Positions 1 to 6,533 of a stretch of 16,215 nt of DNA are shown piece after piece. How positions within the stretch are numbered: the stretch's first letter is position 1; every line of letters starts with the position of its first letter. Made by a program: the position numbers and the translations under genes. Source of the stretch: an uncultured Oscillospiraceae bacterium (GTDB lineage Bacteria; Bacillota; Clostridia; Oscillospirales; Ruminococcaceae); the NCBI GenBank assembly GCA_900546885.1, contig UREN01000044.1:1-16215 (forward strand), written 5' to 3'. Below the pieces are notes generated by a model. That model ran no database searches, had not been told where the DNA came from, and saw only the letters and a program-made list of their open reading frames with translations.

Positions 1-135
1 TAATGCGCCCGGCATAAAAATAACAGGATTCTGGAATTGATTGTTCCCGCCGCTGGATATACCATATCAAGAGAAGGGGCAATTCGCAGAAAAATATGGG
101 CTTTTTGCCAGATGAACAAAGGGGATGAGGCTTTT

Positions 136-1509
136 ATGGAACTTGGAGCATGGACACTTCTGCCGCCTTTGGTGATTATTGTCATGGCCATCAAAACCAA
201 AAGCACAACCTCCTCGCTGGTGGCGGGTGCGCTTTTGTGCTGCATTCTGCAGTATAAAACCGGCTTCCTCACCGGGTTTATCGATTTGATGTACTCGGTG
301 GGCTGCAACGAGGACACCGTGTGGTATGCCCTGTTTGTGGCGCTGTTCGGCTGCATTCTGGGCATCTGGTCTTCCACCGGGGCCACCGGCGCGGTGGCGG
401 ATAAACTGATGAAGTTTGCCACCACACAGCGCCGCACGCTGGTGCTTTCCTGGCTGGTGGGCATTCTGCTGTTTATTGACGATTTCACCAGCATCGCCGT
501 GCGCGGCACCATGACAAAGCTGTATGATAAAAACAAAATTCCGCGCGCCATGTTGGCGTATATTGCCGATTCCACCGCCTCACCCATGTGCATCCTGATT
601 CCGTTCGGCACCTGGGCCATTTTTTATCAATCTGTGTTCGCGGGCTACCCCGAGGTAACCGCCTTGGGCAGCCCCATGGAAGTATACATCCGCACCATTC
701 CCTACCTGTTTTACGGCTGGGCCGCACTGCTCATTCCCCTTCTGCTTTCGCTGGGCGTGTTGCCTCAGGTTGGCGCCATGAAAAAAGCCTACCAGCGCGC
801 ACAGGCTACCGGTGAGCTGTATGGCCCCGAAAGCCGCGCGCTGAACAGCGGCAGCGAAGACGCCCCCGCCGCAGAAAGCGGCACCGGCAGCTTTAAGCAG
901 GTGGCATGCTTTCTGGTGCCGCTGGGCTGCTTTATTGCGGCCGTGCTGGCCACGGGCGATGTGATTATTGCCTGCATGCTCACCCTGGCCGTTCTGGTGG
1001 CCATGTGCCTTGTGATGCGGGTTGCCGGCTGGGGGCAGATGATGGGCGCCTGCATGAACGGCATCAAAGATATGACCAGCATGATTGTCATTGTGTTTGC
1101 GGCCTACATGGTGCGCGATTCCCTCATTGCCATTGGCCTGCCGGAATATGTGGTGGCTGTGGCCCGCCCGTTTATGAGCCCGGAGCTTTTGCCCCTTATC
1201 ACCTTTATCGCCTGCACCATCCTCACCTTTGCCTCGGGCAGCAACTGGGGCGCCACGCTGGCCGTGGCTGCCATTGTCATTCCGCTTTGCGCCGCCCTGC
1301 AGGGGAACATGATTTTGGTGCTGGCGGCCATTGTTTCGGGCGCCGCGTTTGGCGCGCATGTGTGCTTTTACTGTGATGTGACGGTGTTTACCTCTGGCAT
1401 GACGAAGATAGATAACATCGAGCACGCCGTTACACAGCTGCCCTACGGGCTGCTTGGCATGGCCGTAAGCTGCGTGGGGTACCTGCTGGCAGGTTTTCTT
1501 CTGCACTAG
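136..1509 (+). CDS. NhaC-family Na+/H+ antiporter-like membrane transporter
   Basis: Polytopic inner-membrane protein of 457 aa whose sequence matches the Na+/H+ antiporter NhaC family (PF03553), which exchanges cations or organic acids for protons. Seen: roughly ten to twelve hydrophobic segments; an intramembrane acidic pair in LLFIDDFTSIAVRG (D115-D116); the family-type stretch AYIADSTASPMCILIPFGTW (about 141-160); a glycine-rich ASGSNWGATLAV segment; and a late FGAHVCFYCDVTVF segment standing where NhaC proteins usually have a GDH...SD type motif, so the ion specificity may differ. A hydrophilic acidic loop lies near residues 225-255. The frame is open from a TTG at 37 and has another ATG at 112, but the ATG at 136 follows a purine-rich GGGGATGAGG and begins the first helix cleanly. 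The true substrate cannot be read from the sequence; family assignment is firm, substrate is not. The gene is followed at once by its own terminator, so it is probably monocistronic or the last gene of a unit entering from the left. Confidence 0.85.
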   Translation: MELGAWTLLPPLVIIVMAIKTKSTTSSLVAGALLCCILQYKTGFLTGFIDLMYSVGCNEDTVWYALFVALFGCILGIWSSTGATGAVADKLMKFATTQRRTLVLSWLVGILLFIDDFTSIAVRGTMTKLYDKNKIPRAMLAYIADSTASPMCILIPFGTWAIFYQSVFAGYPEVTALGSPMEVYIRTIPYLFYGWAALLIPLLLSLGVLPQVGAMKKAYQRAQATGELYGPESRALNSGSEDAPAAESGTGSFKQVACFLVPLGCFIAAVLATGDVIIACMLTLAVLVAMCLVMRVAGWGQMMGACMNGIKDMTSMIVIVFAAYMVRDSLIAIGLPEYVVAVARPFMSPELLPLITFIACTILTFASGSNWGATLAVAAIVIPLCAALQGNMILVLAAIVSGAAFGAHVCFYCDVTVFTSGMTKIDNIEHAVTQLPYGLLGMAVSCVGYLLAGFLLH

Positions 1510-1535
1510 GCCCCGGCCTTTTCTGCAAAATACCG

Positions 1536-1575
1536 GCCCGGCCCGCTTTTTTGGCGGGCCGGGCTTTGTTTTTTT
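1536..1575 (+). terminator. Rho-independent terminator after the NhaC-type gene
   Basis: A perfect 11-bp stem (GCCCGGCCCGC at 1536-1546 pairing with 1554-1564), a 7-nt loop, then a T-rich tail TTTGTTTTTTT. It lies 27 nt after the stop codon. Confidence 0.93.
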
Positions 1576-1596
1576 CGCCCAGGGGGGCCTGTGCCC

Positions 1597-1624
1597 TTGC
1601 ATTTCTGCGAAGGCGTAGTACAAT
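1597..1624 (+). promoter_or_regulatory. Candidate sigma-A promoter of the MATE gene
   Basis: The -10 TACAAT at 1619-1624 matches five of six consensus bases. A weak -35, TTGCAT at 1597-1602, is spaced 16 bp away. It lies between the upstream terminator and the MATE ribosome binding site, which fits an independent transcript with a leader of about 35 nt. Confidence 0.5.
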
Positions 1625-1665
1625 AAGACAGTGTCATGCAACAATATGGAAGGGAGATGCCCCTT

Positions 1666-3033
1666 ATGCCGGGGAGCGAACAGGGCGCCAGCCGCCCCCT
1701 TTTCACGCGCAGCGAGCTGCTGCGCCTTATTATTCCGCTTGTAATTGAACAGCTTCTGCTGATGACGGTGGGCATGGCAGACACGGTGATGGTGACCACC
1801 TCCGGTGAGGCCGCCGTGTCTGGCGTGTCGCTGGTGGATAATATCAACACACTCATCATTCAGATCTTCTCCGCCCTTTCCACCGGCGGCGCCGTGGTGG
1901 TGGCCCAGTACCTGGGCCGCCGGGAGGCCGGCAACGCAAAGCTTGCCTCCAAGCAGCTTTTGTACACCATGACCGCGGTGTCTGTGTTTCTGATGGCTGC
2001 CGCCCTTCTTTTCCGCCAGCACATTTTAAGCCTGATTTTCGGCCATGTAGAGGCAGACGTGATGGAAAGTGCCCTGGTGTATTTTCTGATTACCGCGGCC
2101 GCCTACCCCTTCATGGGCGTATACAACGCGGGCTCGGCGCTGTTCCGGGCCATGGGCAACAGCAGCGTTTCCATGTTCTGCTCTTTGGTGGTGAATGTCA
2201 TCAACATTGCCGTCAACGCCATTTTCATCTACGGCTTTGGCATGGGCGCGGCCGGGGCGGGCATTGGCACGCTGGCCTCGCGCATTGCCGCCGCCATCAT
2301 CATTATGGTCATGCTGAACCACAAAAGCAACGCCGTGCGCGTGGAGGGTGTGTTCCACCTTGAATTCCGAGGCGACATGATTAAGCGCATTCTGTTCGTG
2401 GGCATTCCCAACGGGCTGGAAAACGGCATGTTCCAGGCAGGCAAGCTGGTGGTGCTGAACCTGATTGCCACCTTTGGCACCTCGGCCGTGGCGGCCAACG
2501 CCATTGCCAACAGCATTGCCGGCGTGGTGAACGTGCCGGGCACGGCCATTGGCCTTTCCATCATTACGGTGATTGGCCGCTGCATGGGCGCGGGCGAGAC
2601 AGGCCAGGCCGCACATTACACAAAGCGGCTGGTGGGCGCCAGCTATGTGTGCATGCTGGTGATGAGCACGGGCATGTTCCTGTTTGCCGACACGCTGGTT
2701 TCGTGGTTCAACCTCACCCCGCAGGCCGTGCAGATGGCCGGGCAGGTGCTGCGGGCATGCGCGGTGGGCAACGTGCTGTTCTGGCCCATGGCCTTCACCC
2801 TGCCAAACTCGCTGCGCGCCGCGGGCGACGCCGTGTTCACCATGGGCGTTTCGCTGTGCAGCATGTTCGCATGCCGCGTGGCCCTCAGCTATGTGATGGC
2901 CTGTGAATGGGGCCTGGGGCTTGGCCTGCTGGGTGTGTGGCTGGCCATGATTGCCGACTGGGTGGCGCGCGCCGTGCTGTTCTTTGTGCGCTACCGCCAG
3001 GGCAAGTGGAAAAAAATCAAAGTCATCGGCTGA
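1666..3033 (+). CDS. MATE-family multidrug/toxin efflux transporter
   Basis: Inner-membrane exporter of 455 aa, the usual size for the MATE family (PF01554, two repeats of six helices), which couples Na+ or H+ entry to export of cationic drugs or metabolites. Seen: about twelve hydrophobic segments; an N-terminal repeat with PLVIEQLLLMTVGMADTVMV (about residues 24-43) and the VVAQYLGRRE loop typical of MATE helix 2-3; and a second repeat starting near IPNGLENGMFQAGKLVV, with a matching GRCMGAGETGQA loop. The basic C-terminus, KWKKIKVIG, is a normal cytoplasmic tail. Start choice: ATG at 1666 has AGGGAG at 1651-1656 nine bases upstream. ATGs at 1636 and 1657 are in frame but have no properly spaced site. 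It has its own promoter and terminator, so it is probably a single-gene unit. The drug spectrum cannot be predicted. Confidence 0.9.
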   Translation: MPGSEQGASRPLFTRSELLRLIIPLVIEQLLLMTVGMADTVMVTTSGEAAVSGVSLVDNINTLIIQIFSALSTGGAVVVAQYLGRREAGNAKLASKQLLYTMTAVSVFLMAAALLFRQHILSLIFGHVEADVMESALVYFLITAAAYPFMGVYNAGSALFRAMGNSSVSMFCSLVVNVINIAVNAIFIYGFGMGAAGAGIGTLASRIAAAIIIMVMLNHKSNAVRVEGVFHLEFRGDMIKRILFVGIPNGLENGMFQAGKLVVLNLIATFGTSAVAANAIANSIAGVVNVPGTAIGLSIITVIGRCMGAGETGQAAHYTKRLVGASYVCMLVMSTGMFLFADTLVSWFNLTPQAVQMAGQVLRACAVGNVLFWPMAFTLPNSLRAAGDAVFTMGVSLCSMFACRVALSYVMACEWGLGLGLLGVWLAMIADWVARAVLFFVRYRQGKWKKIKVIG

Positions 3034-3100
3034 ATGCCCGCCCCGGCGCCAGAGGTGCGCAAAGTGCCCGCCGGGCGGCGCAATGCCGGCTTTCAAACAC

Positions 3101-3160
3101 AACACGCCCGCTGTGCGGCCCTGGGTTGGGCCGCACAGCGGGCGTGTTTGTTTTGTGTTG
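3101..3160 (+). terminator. Long-stem terminator after the MATE gene
   Basis: A perfect 21-bp inverted repeat (3101-3121 with 3128-3148) around the 6-nt loop TGGGTT, followed on the plus strand by TGTTTTGTGTT. It lies between convergent genes. On the minus strand the following sequence is poor in T, so it should work mainly for the MATE transcript. Confidence 0.8.
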
Positions 3161-3246
3161 AGCCGCCGCATACAAACAGCGGGCGGCCGGCAAAAGCGCC
3201 AAAGCGCTCGTTCGCATTCTTTTCGCAACAGGATGGGGCTGCGCTT

Positions 3247-3269
3247 ACAAAGCACCGCCGAAGCGGCGC
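3247..3269 (-). terminator. Weak candidate terminator after the DUF1667 gene
   Basis: On the minus strand, GCGCCGC (3269-3263) pairs with GCGGTGC (3258-3252), with one G-U pair, across a stable UUCG tetraloop. It is followed by only TTTGT. It lies just past the stop codon at 3278. The hairpin is convincing, but the U tract is short. Confidence 0.4.
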
Positions 3270-3277
3270 AGCGCGCC

Positions 3278-3637
3278 CTATTCGGCCTGTTTTTCCATGC
3301 TGCGGGTGGCTATTATATCCGCCCCGGTGCCCAGCACGTTGGGCACCACCACCTGCCCGGCAGCCACGGGGGCCGTCAGCTGCACATTGTCCAGCGTGCG
3401 CATCACCTCAAACAGCATGCCCTTGGGGATGGGCGCGCTGGTTTTTACCGGCAGGCGCCGGTGCAGCCCCCCTTGCACCTTTACGGTGCTGGTAAGCACG
3501 CGCGTGGGGTGCAAAAGCTCGCTTTTGCCATATTCGGCCCCGCGCGGGCAGCCGTTGCCCGTGACAGCGCAGCCGTTTTCCTCGTCCACCTTCAAATGGC
3601 AGCCCTTGGGGCATACAATGCAGATAAGCTCTTTCAT
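3278..3637 (-). CDS. DUF1667 cysteine-rich protein of the GlpA-like dehydrogenase operon
   Basis: Small cytoplasmic protein of 119 aa matching the DUF1667 family (PF07892), which is habitually encoded next to FAD-dependent G3P dehydrogenase-like genes in Firmicutes. Seen: an N-terminal cysteine cluster C6-x2-C9-x3-C13 (ICIVCPKGCHL), then C23 and C30 in NGCPRGAEYG. This is a pattern suited to binding an Fe-S cluster or zinc. The rest is a compact domain with LLHPTRVLTSTVKV and the basic stretch HRRLPVKTSAPIPKG. The ATG overlaps the TGA of the preceding gene (ATGA, 3634-3637), and a strong AGGAGG lies inside the end of that gene, so translation is coupled. The biochemical role is not established; an electron-transfer or assembly subunit for the two flavoproteins is an inference from the operon. 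Confidence 0.85.
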   Translation of the reverse strand: MKELICIVCPKGCHLKVDEENGCAVTGNGCPRGAEYGKSELLHPTRVLTSTVKVQGGLHRRLPVKTSAPIPKGMLFEVMRTLDNVQLTAPVAAGQVVVPNVLGTGADIIATRSMEKQAE

Positions 3638-4905
3638 GCCTGTGCCACCTCCTGTGCATGCAGGGTAAGCGCGCCCTGCGCCTTTTGCAGCAGCGCCGCG
3701 GGCAGCACAATGTGCTCCATCTCACCCGGGGCCATGCGCTCGCGCCGGTATTGGGCAATCTGCACCCCTGCGGCGTCCTGCACCACAATGCGCGAGGCAC
3801 CCAGCACACGGTTTACGCGGAAGAACACTTCGGCCCTGTGCGCACCTGCGCGCACATGCTGCGGCACGGTGTAGCTGACGCCCGTGCCGTTTTTCACCTC
3901 CAGCACAGCGTTGTCCGCCCGCCGGGCCGCCTGCACATAGGCTGCGGCCGCGGCGCCCGCGCGCTCGCTTTCGGCAGAGACATAATCCACAAGGTCGTGC
4001 ACATGCACCACATTGCCGCAGGCAAAAATGCCCGGCACGCTGGTCTCCATATTCTCGTACACCACGGCGCCGCCGGTGCGCGTGTCCATGCAGATGCCCG
4101 CCTGCCGCGTCAGCTCGTTTTCCGGAATGAGCCCCACGCTCAACAGCAGGGTGTCGCATTCAAACACCATTTCGGTGCCGGGGATGGGCATGCGCTGTTC
4201 GTCCACCCGGCTCACCGTCACCTGCTCCAGCCTGTCGTGGCCCCGAATGCCGGTGACCGTGTGGCTGAGGTACAGCGGAATGCCGTAATCTTGCAGGCAC
4301 TGCACAATGTTGCGCGTCAGGCCGCTGGAATAGGGCATCAGCTCCACACAGGCCAGCACCCTGGCCCCCTCCAGCGACATACGGCGCGCCATAATCAGGC
4401 CAATGTCGCCGCTGCCCAGAATCACCACGCGGCGGCCCACCATATAGCCCTCCATATTGAGGTAGCGCTGGGCCGTGCCCGCTGTGAAAATGCCGCTGGG
4501 CCGCTCGCCCGGAATGGCAATGGCGCCGCGGGTGCGCTCGCGGCAGCCCATGGCAAGCACCACGGCGGCCGTTTCCAGCGCCTGATAGCCGTGCTGTGCG
4601 CTGACGCAGTGCACGGTGTGCGGCGCGCCCGCCTGGCCCGGCACCAGCTGCAGGGCCATGGTGTCCAGCTGCACCTGCACGCCGGTGGCGCGCAGCATCT
4701 CCAGAAAGCGCCCGGCATATTCCGGGCCGGTGAGCTCTTCCTGAAAGCGGTGCAGCCCAAAGCCGTTGTGGATGCACTGGTTTAAAATGCCGCCAAGCTC
4801 TTTGTCGCGCTCCACCACCAGAATGCGGCGCAGCCCGTCTTCCCACGCGCGGCACGCCGCCGCAAGCCCCGCCGGGCCGCCGCCTATCACAATCAGTTCA
4901 AACAT
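3634..4905 (-). CDS. FAD/NAD(P)-dependent oxidoreductase, second subunit of the G3P dehydrogenase-like operon
   Basis: Soluble flavoprotein of 423 aa in the pyridine nucleotide-disulfide oxidoreductase superfamily (Pyr_redox_2). Seen: an N-terminal FAD-binding motif VIGGGPAGLAAA (6-17); ERDKELGGILNQCIHNGFG (32-50), with cysteine C44; a second dinucleotide fold VVILGSGDIGLIMARR (160-175) for NAD(P)H; and a C-terminal FAD motif GIFACGNVVHVHDLVD (292-307). There is no CxxxxC redox disulfide of the thioredoxin-reductase kind and no membrane segment. The start ATG at 4905 overlaps the upstream gene by 8 bp and follows a GGAGG spaced about 8 nt. By position it corresponds to a GlpB-like partner passing electrons between the GlpA-like dehydrogenase and NAD(P), but this is inferred. 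The superfamily assignment is secure; the physiological acceptor is not. Confidence 0.85.
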   Translation of the reverse strand: MFELIVIGGGPAGLAAACRAWEDGLRRILVVERDKELGGILNQCIHNGFGLHRFQEELTGPEYAGRFLEMLRATGVQVQLDTMALQLVPGQAGAPHTVHCVSAQHGYQALETAAVVLAMGCRERTRGAIAIPGERPSGIFTAGTAQRYLNMEGYMVGRRVVILGSGDIGLIMARRMSLEGARVLACVELMPYSSGLTRNIVQCLQDYGIPLYLSHTVTGIRGHDRLEQVTVSRVDEQRMPIPGTEMVFECDTLLLSVGLIPENELTRQAGICMDTRTGGAVVYENMETSVPGIFACGNVVHVHDLVDYVSAESERAGAAAAAYVQAARRADNAVLEVKNGTGVSYTVPQHVRAGAHRAEVFFRVNRVLGASRIVVQDAAGVQIAQYRRERMAPGEMEHIVLPAALLQKAQGALTLHAQEVAQA

Positions 4906-6352
4906 GCTGCACGCCTCCTCTGCCCTGCTTTGTCTCGCCGGTGATGAGATAGGTGCCGTCCTGGTCCATCAGCACCTCCTGTTGCGGGATGCCCAGCTCG
5001 CGCGCGATGATGGCCTGCACGCGCGGCCCGCAAAAGCCCCCCTGGCAGCGGCCCATGCCCGCATTGCAGCGGCGCTTGACGCCGTTCAGGCTGTGCGGAG
5101 GAATAGGGCTGTGCAGCGCGGCCACAATTTCGCCCTCGGTGATGGTCTCGCAGCGGCATATCACGCGGCCATAGCGTGCGTCCTTTTGAATCAGCGCGTT
5201 TTTCTCTTCGGCGCTCAGCGCTGCAAAACAGGCGGCGCGGCGCCTTTCGCGAAAGGCCGGCTTTTCTTCCAGCGCCACGCCCTTTTGGCGCAGCAGCTGC
5301 ACCGCCAGGGCGCCAATGGCCGGGGCGCTGGTAAGGCCGGGCGATTTGATGCCCGCCAAATCGAAAAAGCCGGGGCTGGCCGCGCTTTCTTCCAGAATGA
5401 AATCGTCCCGTGTGCTGACGGCGCGCAGGCCCGCAAAATTGCGGATGTTTTCGCGGAAATTCAGCCCCGGCACGCTGCGCAGGGCCGTTTTGCGCACATA
5501 GGCAAGGCCCGCGCCCGTGGTGCCAACGTCCCGTTTATCCGGGACGGGCTCGGCATTGGGGCCCACAATGAGGTTGCCGTGCACGGTGGGCGCCACCAGC
5601 ACGCCCTTGCCGCTTTGGCTGGGGCACTGAAAGATAATGCGCCCCACCTGCGCGCCCTGGCTTTTATCCATCAGGTAATATTCGCCGCGGCTGGGGGTTA
5701 TGGCATAGCCCGGCGCTTCCAGCAGGGCGTGCACCTCGTCTGCCTGCACCCCGGCGGCATTGAACACATAGCGCGCTTCATAGGCGCCGCGCGGCGTCTG
5801 CACGCAAAAGCCGCCCGGCGTTTTGCCAATGGCGGTGACAGGGCTTTGCAGGCATAGCTGCACGCCGTTTTCCACCGCCGTTTCAGCCATGGCAAGGGCA
5901 AACCGCCACGGGTCTACAATGCCCGCGCTGGGCGCATACAGCGCGGCCTGCACGGCTTCGCTGAGGTTTGGCTCCATGGCGCGGGCCCCGGCCCCATCCA
6001 AAAGGCGCAGGCCCGGCACGCCGTTGGCCTGCCCGCGCTGAAACAGTGTTTCCAGCGTTTGGCGTTCGGCCTCGCAGAAAGCCAGCACAAGGCTGCCCAC
6101 GCGCGCAAAGGGCACGCCCAGCTTTTCACAAATTTCGCCCGCCATGCGGTTGCCCTGCACGTTCAGCCGGGCCATTTGGGTGCCGGGCTCGGGGTCGTAC
6201 CCCGCATGGATAATGGCGCTGTTCGCTTTGGTGGTGCCGTTGGCCACGTCGTTCTGTGCCTCCAGCACCAGCGTGCGCAGCCGGTATTTTGCCAGCTGAT
6301 ACGCCGTGGCCGCACCCACCACGCCACAGCCAATGATGATGACATCGTACAT
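4898..6352 (-). CDS. GlpA-like FAD-dependent glycerol-3-phosphate dehydrogenase with C-terminal [2Fe-2S] (BFD) domain
   Basis: Flavoprotein of 484 aa, first gene of a three-gene operon. Seen: an N-terminal Rossmann motif YDVIIIGCGVVGAATAYQL (2-20) of the DAO family; TTKANSAIIHAGYDPEPGT (40-58), typical of Firmicutes GlpA/LhgO-like proteins; and DLAGIKSPGLTSAPAIG (331-347). The C-terminal BFD-like [2Fe-2S] domain has cysteines C399, C401, C436 and C441 (VICRCET and MGRCQGGFC), with an extra C429. The likely reaction is oxidation of sn-glycerol-3-phosphate to dihydroxyacetone phosphate, supported by glpP and glpK nearby. DAO relatives such as 2-hydroxyglutarate oxidases cannot be excluded from sequence alone. 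The start ATG at 6352 is preceded by GGGAGG. The frame extends upstream to a TTG at 6403, but that stretch is the leader and terminator. Transcription probably depends on GlpP antitermination at the leader hairpin. Confidence 0.82.
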   Translation of the reverse strand: MYDVIIIGCGVVGAATAYQLAKYRLRTLVLEAQNDVANGTTKANSAIIHAGYDPEPGTQMARLNVQGNRMAGEICEKLGVPFARVGSLVLAFCEAERQTLETLFQRGQANGVPGLRLLDGAGARAMEPNLSEAVQAALYAPSAGIVDPWRFALAMAETAVENGVQLCLQSPVTAIGKTPGGFCVQTPRGAYEARYVFNAAGVQADEVHALLEAPGYAITPSRGEYYLMDKSQGAQVGRIIFQCPSQSGKGVLVAPTVHGNLIVGPNAEPVPDKRDVGTTGAGLAYVRKTALRSVPGLNFRENIRNFAGLRAVSTRDDFILEESAASPGFFDLAGIKSPGLTSAPAIGALAVQLLRQKGVALEEKPAFRERRRAACFAALSAEEKNALIQKDARYGRVICRCETITEGEIVAALHSPIPPHSLNGVKRRCNAGMGRCQGGFCGPRVQAIIARELGIPQQEVLMDQDGTYLITGETKQGRGGVQHV

Positions 6353-6380
6353 AAGGCCCGCCTCCCGCTGTTTTTTGGGG

Positions 6381-6440
6381 ATAAAATAAAAAAGAGCACG
6401 CAAAACACAGCCCCAAGCGGGCAGCGTGTCTGCATGACTC
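6381..6440 (-). promoter_or_regulatory. Leader terminator/attenuator of the GlpA-like operon (candidate GlpP target)
   Basis: On the minus strand an imperfect long hairpin runs from GAGTCATGCAGACACGC (from 6440) to GCGTGCTC (ending 6394), followed directly by TTTTTTATTTTAT. It lies inside the 5' leader, between the promoter (-10 at 6475-6480) and the start codon at 6352, so it should stop transcription before the operon unless overridden. GlpP is known in Bacillus to antiterminate at such glp leaders. GlpP control here is inferred from the adjacent glpP gene. Confidence 0.68.
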
Positions 6441-6474
6441 TTTCTCTTTGCAGAATATCCAATTTTCTGTTTTC

Positions 6475-6503
6475 AATATAACACCTTTTTTGGAAAAAAG
6501 CAA
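6475..6503 (-). promoter_or_regulatory. Candidate promoter of the GlpA-like operon
   Basis: On the minus strand TTGCTT (6503-6498) and TATATT (6480-6475) are spaced 17 bp. The -10 matches five of six bases; the -35 is weak. The -35 lies in the distal arm of the terminator of the upstream hydrolase gene. Confidence 0.5.
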
Positions 6504-6528
6504 GGGGCGAATCGATCGCCCCTTGCTT
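6494..6528 (-). terminator. Rho-independent terminator after the alpha/beta-hydrolase gene
   Basis: A perfect 13-bp stem AAGCAAGGGGCGA / TCGCCCCTTGCTT with a 5-nt loop, followed on the minus strand by a run of T (6499-6494). It starts 5 nt past the stop codon at 6534. Confidence 0.92.
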
Positions 6529-6533
6529 ATCCA

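Noticed and set aside
37..135. N-terminal extension of the NhaC-type gene from TTG 37
   Set aside because: No ribosome binding site; hydrophilic and unlike the family N-terminus; ATG 136 has a suitable purine-rich site.
580..2022. Long antisense open frame, His/Gly/Ala-rich
   Set aside because: It runs across two well-supported membrane protein genes and their terminator; the composition is that of a complementary frame of GC-biased codons, with no ribosome binding site.
2026..3255. Antisense open frame opposite the MATE gene
   Set aside because: Shadow frame, crossing the strong terminator at 3101-3148.
3658..5857. Long plus-strand open frames opposite the FAD oxidoreductase operon
   Set aside because: Low-complexity His/Ala/Arg translations mirroring real genes that have motifs, overlaps and ribosome binding sites.
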